From NCBI GenBank assembly GCA_905200315.1, contig CAJKKA010000013.1, positions 1-26,593 of the forward strand: a stretch of 26,593 nucleotides of DNA, read 5' to 3'. The stretch is from an uncultured Clostridium sp. Its GTDB lineage: Bacteria; Bacillota_A; Clostridia; TANB77; CAG-508. Position 1 is the first letter of the stretch; each line of letters starts with the position of its first letter. This document shows positions 21,730-26,593 of this stretch, piece after piece. The notes under the pieces were generated by a model. The model was not told where the DNA came from. It saw only the letters and a list, made by a program, of their open reading frames with translations, and searched no databases. Both the position numbers and the translations under genes were made by a program.

Positions 21730-22962
21730 CTATCCATTTTTTGCTACTATACTATAATTTGATAACTTATTACATAAGCTTTTATTTACAAATATTTCAA
21801 TAATGCTTAAGCCTAATAAAATAAATTCTATTACAATTAGTTCATATCTCATCAATATTAATGTAAAAATAGCACTTAATATTAATGTTCCTAATCTTCT
21901 ATAAACTTCAATTTTAATTATAATTTCTTGTTGTTCCTCTTTATTTGAAATAGTCAAGGCAACATCTTCTATATATGTTTGGAATGAATCTCTTATCGCT
22001 AATATTAAGAAAAATCCTAAAGACATAATTATCACTTTACAAATGAACGCCGATTCTATAAAGTGTCCTATAATCAATAATAAAAATGCTAATGCCAAAC
22101 ATATTGTTAGAACAACGCTCATTTTATCTTTTATTTTTGAATATACCTTTCCAAATATTACATTGCCTGCTAATCTTGCTATTCTTGATATAAATACTAT
22201 TGTTGTTATGTAGTATGTTACCATTTCAACAGATAAGAATTTTTGAAAATCATATTGCATAAATAATTTACTATTGTTTTGTCCCATTTTTATTATTGAA
22301 TAAAATACTGCATTTGATAATATTACATAGAATATTATTGATGTTATCTTTAGTTTTTTATGTTCTTTTTTCGTTTCTAGTTCTTCCTCTACTTTTGCCT
22401 CATAATATAAAAATGACGTTCCTAATACCAATACATATATTATTATTGATAAATACATTGGTAAATAATGATTTACATTAAACATTTTTCCTGCTACTAA
22501 TGCTGTGAATAACGTTATAATAGCATAAATAATCTTTGATTTATTTCTTATTTTAAAATAATCGTCTTTTCTACTTACAGCTTTTAAATTATTTTTCAAA
22601 ATTATTTCATCCATATTTAAAAACATAACTGCTAATTCATGTATGCTTTTATATAATAACATTGCAATAAACGATTTTCCAAATGTTAATACTAATGATG
22701 CAATCAACAACATAGTTGCTCCTAGTCTTAATGAATTTACATTTCCTATCTTTTTTACAATAGCTAGTATTACTTTTTGAAATACTATACATATTATTAA
22801 TGCAACCATTGTCATTGCTGTTATTTGACTTGCACTTAATCCTTTTACCAATGTTAAAAATAGTGTGTCTATTGGCACAAAGAATATTAAGTCTCCTGTA
22901 AATGATGCAAATATTGGATATATTTTTATACTTCTATTTATTTTCTTTGTTTCTTGTTCCAT
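21730..22962 (-). CDS. MFS-type transporter, 12 TM
   Basis: A 410-residue membrane protein with about twelve helices and a charged central loop (EAKVEEELETKKEHKK, near residues 188-203) between two halves. This is the major facilitator layout. GGAG lies 7 bases before the ATG, which is 20 bases after the HAD stop, so the HAD and MFS genes are co-transcribed. The gene before the glycoamylase-like enzyme may bring in its oligosaccharide. No clear sequence block ties it to the MFS protein at 360. Confidence 0.78.
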   Translation of the reverse strand: MEQETKKINRSIKIYPIFASFTGDLIFFVPIDTLFLTLVKGLSASQITAMTMVALIICIVFQKVILAIVKKIGNVNSLRLGATMLLIASLVLTFGKSFIAMLLYKSIHELAVMFLNMDEIILKNNLKAVSRKDDYFKIRNKSKIIYAIITLFTALVAGKMFNVNHYLPMYLSIIIYVLVLGTSFLYYEAKVEEELETKKEHKKLKITSIIFYVILSNAVFYSIIKMGQNNSKLFMQYDFQKFLSVEMVTYYITTIVFISRIARLAGNVIFGKVYSKIKDKMSVVLTICLALAFLLLIIGHFIESAFICKVIIMSLGFFLILAIRDSFQTYIEDVALTISNKEEQQEIIIKIEVYRRLGTLILSAIFTLILMRYELIVIEFILLGLSIIEIFVNKSLCNKLSNYSIVAKNG

Positions 22963-22982
22963 TTATTTTCTCCTGTTAAATA

Positions 22983-23507
22983 TTATATTAACTGTTCAAA
23001 TTCTTCAGGCGTCCATGCATGTATTCCCATATTATTAAATCTGATAATATTTTCTTTGTTATCATCTATAAACAATATTTCATTTAAATCACAATTGTTA
23101 ATACGCTTAATAATTTTAACAGCATCACACTTTAATTCTTGAGATCGTGCTGAAATTACTTCTATATCATTACTATAATATTTATGTACAAAATTTTCTT
23201 TTGCTTTTAGATGAAATGAAAATTTCATTCCAGATACACAATACATTTTTACACCTTTTGTTTCAAAATTTTTAATCAAATTTTGTAATGAATCGGATAT
23301 TGAACAAGGTTCAATAGTTTCATAAAAAGATTCTGGATTTAGATAAGCATTTAAGTAATAATTTAAAAGATTTTCTTCGTTTTCATTACGATGTTTTAAG
23401 TAATCTTTATCTTTATGAATAGCTAGTGTGTCATCAAAATCAAAAATTGCAACTTTTATACTACTTAAATCTATTTTTTTATTTTCCAATTGTTTCACTT
23501 CTTTCAT
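22983..23507 (-). CDS. HAD-superfamily phosphatase
   Basis: A 174-residue cytoplasmic HAD hydrolase with D23 and D25 in IFDFDDTLA, motif II in YCVSGM, and motif IV LFIDDNKENI near residue 145. An alpha-helical cap lies between motifs I and II. It is a small-molecule phosphatase with no clear substrate. The ATG at 23507 has no ribosome site; an in-frame TTG at 23489, preceded by AAGAAGTG, may be the true start. It leads an operon with the MFS transporter and sits next to the decayed nucleotidase and HD fragments. Confidence 0.75.
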   Translation of the reverse strand: MKEVKQLENKKIDLSSIKVAIFDFDDTLAIHKDKDYLKHRNENEENLLNYYLNAYLNPESFYETIEPCSISDSLQNLIKNFETKGVKMYCVSGMKFSFHLKAKENFVHKYYSNDIEVISARSQELKCDAVKIIKRINNCDLNEILFIDDNKENIIRFNNMGIHAWTPEEFEQLI

Positions 23508-23532
23508 TTTTTATTTTAATATAATAATACTT

Positions 23533-23625
23533 CTACAAATTTTCTTTTATCTTTGGAAATAAATCATATAAATTATTTCCTAATAAATCTTTTATCAATC
23601 GTAAATACTTTTGTAGTATCGTTTG
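23533..23625 (-). pseudogene. Decayed HD-hydrolase gene, C-terminal fragments
   Basis: Two pieces of an HD protein related to the gene at 3119: TKVFTIDKRFI (compare GKVYTVDKR) and DLLGNNLYDLFPKIKENL (compare LLGYNVYDLFPEIKENL), ending in a stop at 23533. The pieces are in different frames and about 35 residues between them are missing. The metal-binding half is gone. Confidence 0.75.
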
Positions 23626-23829
23626 AATTCATTAGTATCTCTATTATACGGTGTATCCATAATAAATGTTCTAATGCTATTAATTAAGTTCCCATTTTTC
23701 TTTACTATATTTTTCATCTAATTCTAATATTTTCATTTCTTCTATAATATAAGAAATATCTTTATATGCTTTTAATAATTCCTCATTAAAATTTGATATT
23801 ACATTATCTATATCAATTCCTATTTTCAT
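23595..23829 (-). pseudogene. Decayed NT5C nucleotidase gene
   Basis: The start (ATG 23829, GGAG upstream) gives MKIGIDIDNVISNFNEELL, very close to the beginning of the fusion enzyme at 5627-7051. After 49 residues it stops at 23680. A further frame reads TFIMDTPYNRD and stops at 23595; it looks like the C-terminal part of an NT5C protein. The central catalytic region is missing. It runs directly into the HD fragments, so a neighbouring nucleotidase-HD pair has collapsed by internal deletions. Confidence 0.75.
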
Positions 23830-23844
23830 ATTTTTATTTCTCCA

Positions 23845-25956
23845 TTATTTTAAAAATTTTTCTATTATTCCAACTTCGTTATTTTCACAATTTATTTTAC
23901 ACAATCCACCTATCGGTATAACAGAATTTACGATTTTGTGACCAAAATCATTACATCTAACAATAGGAAAATTATATTCCTTTGTATATTCAAGTAATAT
24001 ATCTTCCATTTGAGGATATGTATTTCCATCTTTTTGTAAATCATAATTATATCCAATAATAATTCCTTTTACTTTATCAAAAATACCATATTGTTTTAAA
24101 TGTGCAAATCTTCTTTGACATTCATTAGGTGATGTTCTATAGCTTTCTATAAATAGAATTTTATCTTGCATATCTGGTAAATATTCTGTTCCTAGTAAAT
24201 ACATCATACACCCTAAATTTGTACCAATTATTTTTCCTTCTGCATTGCCCTTTTTAATAATATTTTTATTGCCATTATTGAATTTATCTAACTTTTTATT
24301 AACAAATGCATCTTCAAATACTTGATATTGTTCTTCTGCATATTCAGTTCCAAATGAAATAAAATCTGGTCCACTAAATGTTACTAACCCTGTTTTTTTA
24401 TAAATAGTTTGAAGTAATACTGTTATATCACTATAACCTACTAGTATTTTAGGATGTTTCTTTATTTTTTCATAATCTATTTTATTATTCTGTAGTCTGT
24501 CCATTGCATCTTGCATCAAATCTTGTCTTTCTTCATCTGTCAAGTCAATTCCAAATTTTGCAGCCCTAATACTTGCTTGAGCTTCTTCCAAAATCATATT
24601 GTTTTGTGTTGTACCTTTTTTCCATGCTTCATAATGTCCTATAACCTCATGTGCCATACAGCCTCTTACTGTAATGCGCTCATTGGCTGAATTATTATTT
24701 CCCTCTATCGGATATGCATCTGTACCAATGACCAAATAATGAAATTTTTCACCCTCCACTGTTCCATGAAAAGCTGTATTGGAATTTGAACTATATAAAA
24801 TATCCCCTGTATAGCCTTGCTTAACAGCCTCTTTCCTTGCTGTTTCAATCTGCTCATTTGTTAAAGGGTTTTCATACCTTTTTCCTTCTGTACTTACATA
24901 ATATCCATTATCTCTTTTCATTATATCATCATTATTTACACTTGTAAACTTGTCATTATTTACAAACTCTCTATTTCTATTCTTCCACTTTCCACCTCTC
25001 TCCTCAAATTCTTCTACTGTCATCATTTCATACTCAACAAAGCAACGACAATTACAATCATTTGAGGCATCGCCACTTTCACCGGGAGATTTAGCTTTAA
25101 TTCCATTTCCTAAATCAAAGTATCCTCCTGATTCTATAAGCTGACCTTCCATCTTTTTATGGTTGGCATTTGTATGACTTTTATAGGTTTTCCAGCCTTT
25201 TTTAGTCTTTACCCTTACATTAGGTCTTACCTTTTCATCACCTAAATTATGCCATATAGCAGCATATACAAGACCGTCTCCTTTGACTTTATCATTTATG
25301 TGTTCAGCTCCGTCCATTAAACCTTTTTCCTGAACTCTGTGGCTTTCAGTTCGGACTATCCTTGAAGCTTTACCATAGCTTACATCAAGTCTTTCCACTA
25401 ATTTTTTAGATATAGTATCAAACCTTTCTCCAGTCATAAGAGAATTAGATATACTTTGTCTTATATCGTATATAACATCTTGTCTGTGCTTTTGAAGTCT
25501 TTCAGGCAATGTTAAACCACTTATAGGATTTTCAACTGCTGCTTTTAACACCTCTGGCTTGATACTTAACCCATTAAAACTATCTTTAAACTTACTATCT
25601 CCAGCAGAATTACTAAAACCATTAATCATACCTTCAAAACAAGCCTTATAGGTCTTTTCTACTGTACTTTTAATAGTTTTAGAAATAGCCGGAGTAACTT
25701 CTTTAATATTTTTATCAACTTCTTCTAAGAAAGAAGCATATTTTGCATTTTGTTGAAGTATAGCAACATTTAAAACACCATTATCATCAGAATATTTTGT
25801 ATAATACTCACCTATAAAGCTATTTAACTTTTTTAGCAAAAATTTGTATAAGGACCTTATTTCCTTATCAGCTCCTTTGCTTCGACTTTCTTCAATTCTC
25901 TTTACCTCTACAAGATATTTGTCAAGTGCTTTATTATCAAAATCCAAATAAAACAC
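23845..25956 (-). CDS. Chimera: MuF phage head protein, HExxxH domain, partial LD-carboxypeptidase
   Basis: A 703-residue single frame. Residues 1-310 are an SPP1 gp7/Mu F minor head protein with RTESHRVQ (203-210) and a cysteine-rich end (NDCNCRC). Residues about 360-490 form an extra domain with HEVIGH (436-441) and EEAQAS (457-462), a likely metal site. It is in the position where MuF polymorphic toxins carry toxin domains. Residues about 493-703 match the C-terminal half of LD-carboxypeptidase (S66): VGYSDIT, GLVTFSGP, E604 (LFIESY), H673 (NDFGHK). The half with the catalytic serine is absent, so that part cannot be active. The junction is near 24486. GC falls there from phage-like to host-like. 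Confidence 0.8.
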   Translation of the reverse strand: MFYLDFDNKALDKYLVEVKRIEESRSKGADKEIRSLYKFLLKKLNSFIGEYYTKYSDDNGVLNVAILQQNAKYASFLEEVDKNIKEVTPAISKTIKSTVEKTYKACFEGMINGFSNSAGDSKFKDSFNGLSIKPEVLKAAVENPISGLTLPERLQKHRQDVIYDIRQSISNSLMTGERFDTISKKLVERLDVSYGKASRIVRTESHRVQEKGLMDGAEHINDKVKGDGLVYAAIWHNLGDEKVRPNVRVKTKKGWKTYKSHTNANHKKMEGQLIESGGYFDLGNGIKAKSPGESGDASNDCNCRCFVEYEMMTVEEFEERGGKWKNRNREFVNNDKFTSVNNDDIMKRDNGYYVSTEGKRYENPLTNEQIETARKEAVKQGYTGDILYSSNSNTAFHGTVEGEKFHYLVIGTDAYPIEGNNNSANERITVRGCMAHEVIGHYEAWKKGTTQNNMILEEAQASIRAAKFGIDLTDEERQDLMQDAMDRLQNNKIDYEKIKKHPKILVGYSDITVLLQTIYKKTGLVTFSGPDFISFGTEYAEEQYQVFEDAFVNKKLDKFNNGNKNIIKKGNAEGKIIGTNLGCMMYLLGTEYLPDMQDKILFIESYRTSPNECQRRFAHLKQYGIFDKVKGIIIGYNYDLQKDGNTYPQMEDILLEYTKEYNFPIVRCNDFGHKIVNSVIPIGGLCKINCENNEVGIIEKFLK

Positions 25957-25961
25957 CTTCC

Positions 25962-26593
25962 TTATTCGGTTATATCTTCATCTAGTAAAGACGGGGTATC
26001 GTTCTTTTCCTTTTCAATCATTTCCATAACATAATCTACATCATCTACGAAACTAAGCTGACTATATGCTACTTCCTTAGGTATTCCTGCACCAATTAAG
26101 GCTTGTACAGTTTGTGCTTCTGTAAGAGTGTCAAGAGGAAAGTTTCTTGTAAATTCCATTGTTATTTGCAATGGGTCAACGGTAATGTTCTTCTTCTCCC
26201 ATATAGCACATAACAATTTCCACATATACTGTGCAGCATCCATCATTTTAGCTTCAAACATACCACATTTTGTTTCAAGCCCGTGGAGCTTGAATTTAAG
26301 ACTTATACCACTCGCACTACCAAAACTATCATCATTCAGATTAGGAGTTTTTGAAAATCTGTAAATGTTATCTCTTAATCTGTCAAGGTGATGTTCGGTA
26401 AATCCGTCATTGATATTTTTAGTAAGAAACTCAACACTACCTTCTTTATTTGATGAACCAACAGGAGGTATTTTAATAGCACCGTTTCTTTGTGCTTCTC
26501 TTATTGTGTCATTATCTACATTCAAATTTTTAAACACCATATAGGCGTGTACAAAACTTTCAACCTCATTTGAATTATCAGATAAAACTTTGT
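25962..26593 (-). CDS. Phage portal protein (SPP1 gp6-like), 5' end beyond window
   Basis: The C-terminal part of a portal protein, the ring through which DNA enters the phage head. The frame is open to the window edge, so the ATG at 26540 is internal. Family features include GSSNKEGSVEFLTKNINDG, a segment typical of portal proteins (LRDNIYRFSKTPNLND), ASGISLKFKL, and a C-terminal acidic tail. The stop is 5 bases before the MuF-protein start, the classic portal-MuF order. The terminase genes would lie beyond the window. GC is higher than in surrounding DNA. Confidence 0.85.
   Translation of the reverse strand, partial: KVLSDNSNEVESFVHAYMVFKNLNVDNDTIREAQRNGAIKIPPVGSSNKEGSVEFLTKNINDGFTEHHLDRLRDNIYRFSKTPNLNDDSFGSASGISLKFKLHGLETKCGMFEAKMMDAAQYMWKLLCAIWEKKNITVDPLQITMEFTRNFPLDTLTEAQTVQALIGAGIPKEVAYSQLSFVDDVDYVMEMIEKEKNDTPSLLDEDITE

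Noticed and set aside
1..26593. tRNA, rRNA or CRISPR array
   Set aside because: No regularly spaced repeats and no tRNA or rRNA sequence were recognised. Repeats found are palindromes or promoter boxes.
14457..26593. Right end of the serine-recombinase element inside the window
   Set aside because: No plus-strand continuation of the peroxiredoxin was found, so any endpoint would be a guess.

Overview
The window is very AT-rich with strong Shine-Dalgarno sites, a spore-specific gene (dipicolinate synthase B), Clostridia-style prepilin-like proteins and standard stop-codon use (TGA is a stop). This points to an endospore-lineage Bacillota, most likely an uncultured or gut-type member of the Clostridia. 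Most genes read on the minus strand. Several parts look horizontally acquired or decaying. All family calls were made by reading motifs; no searches were run.

Layout, left to right. (1) 1-237 is the start of an ABC-transporter ATPase with a tandem-repeat operator/promoter. (2) 360-7051 is an accessory island of phosphate-ester and nucleoside chemistry. It holds an MFS transporter plus an NT5C-type 5'-nucleotidase, and a tightly packed five-gene operon: a nucleotidase-nucleoside hydrolase fusion, PHP phosphoesterase, P-loop kinase-like protein, histidine phosphatase and HD hydrolase. A RelE/ParE toxin-antitoxin locus sits between these two units on the opposite strand. (3) 7135-9040 is an OmpR-type two-component system, which may originally have been next to the ABC transporter now 7 kb away. 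(4) 9189-11639 is a secreted C39-like peptidase with SH3b domains, divergent from a XerC/D recombinase, with a GC-rich palindrome on each side. (5) 11710-14097 holds a 173-bp MITE-like hairpin, a DUF308 membrane protein, a frameshifted spoVFB, a prepilin-like protein and an unknown protein.

(6) At about 14425 a peroxiredoxin gene is cut just after its peroxidatic cysteine, and a foreign element begins. It carries two tandem large serine recombinases (14476-17717) and then a run of very small genes (17784-20259) with repeated control signals. Three transcription units share an identical 13-bp upstream box. Two small-protein genes share a duplicated promoter, dyad operator and leader hairpin. 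A plus-strand promoter-terminator pair may make a small RNA. The rest of the peroxiredoxin gene is not in the window, so the far end of the element was not located. (7) 20381-23507 encodes a cytoplasmic glycoamylase/GH144-like protein, an MFS transporter and a HAD phosphatase.

(8) 23533-23829 contains decayed pieces of an NT5C nucleotidase gene and an HD hydrolase gene related to those in region 2. (9) 23845-26593 is a truncated prophage head module with visibly higher GC: a portal protein (cut by the window edge) and a MuF/SPP1-gp7 head protein. The MuF protein has a C-terminal HExxxH domain typical in position of MuF polymorphic toxins. That domain runs in frame into the C-terminal half of an LD-carboxypeptidase that lacks its catalytic serine.

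The strongest candidates for something undescribed are the small-protein regulon at 18100-20010, the nucleotide-salvage operon with its fusion enzyme, and the MuF-toxin/LD-carboxypeptidase chimera.
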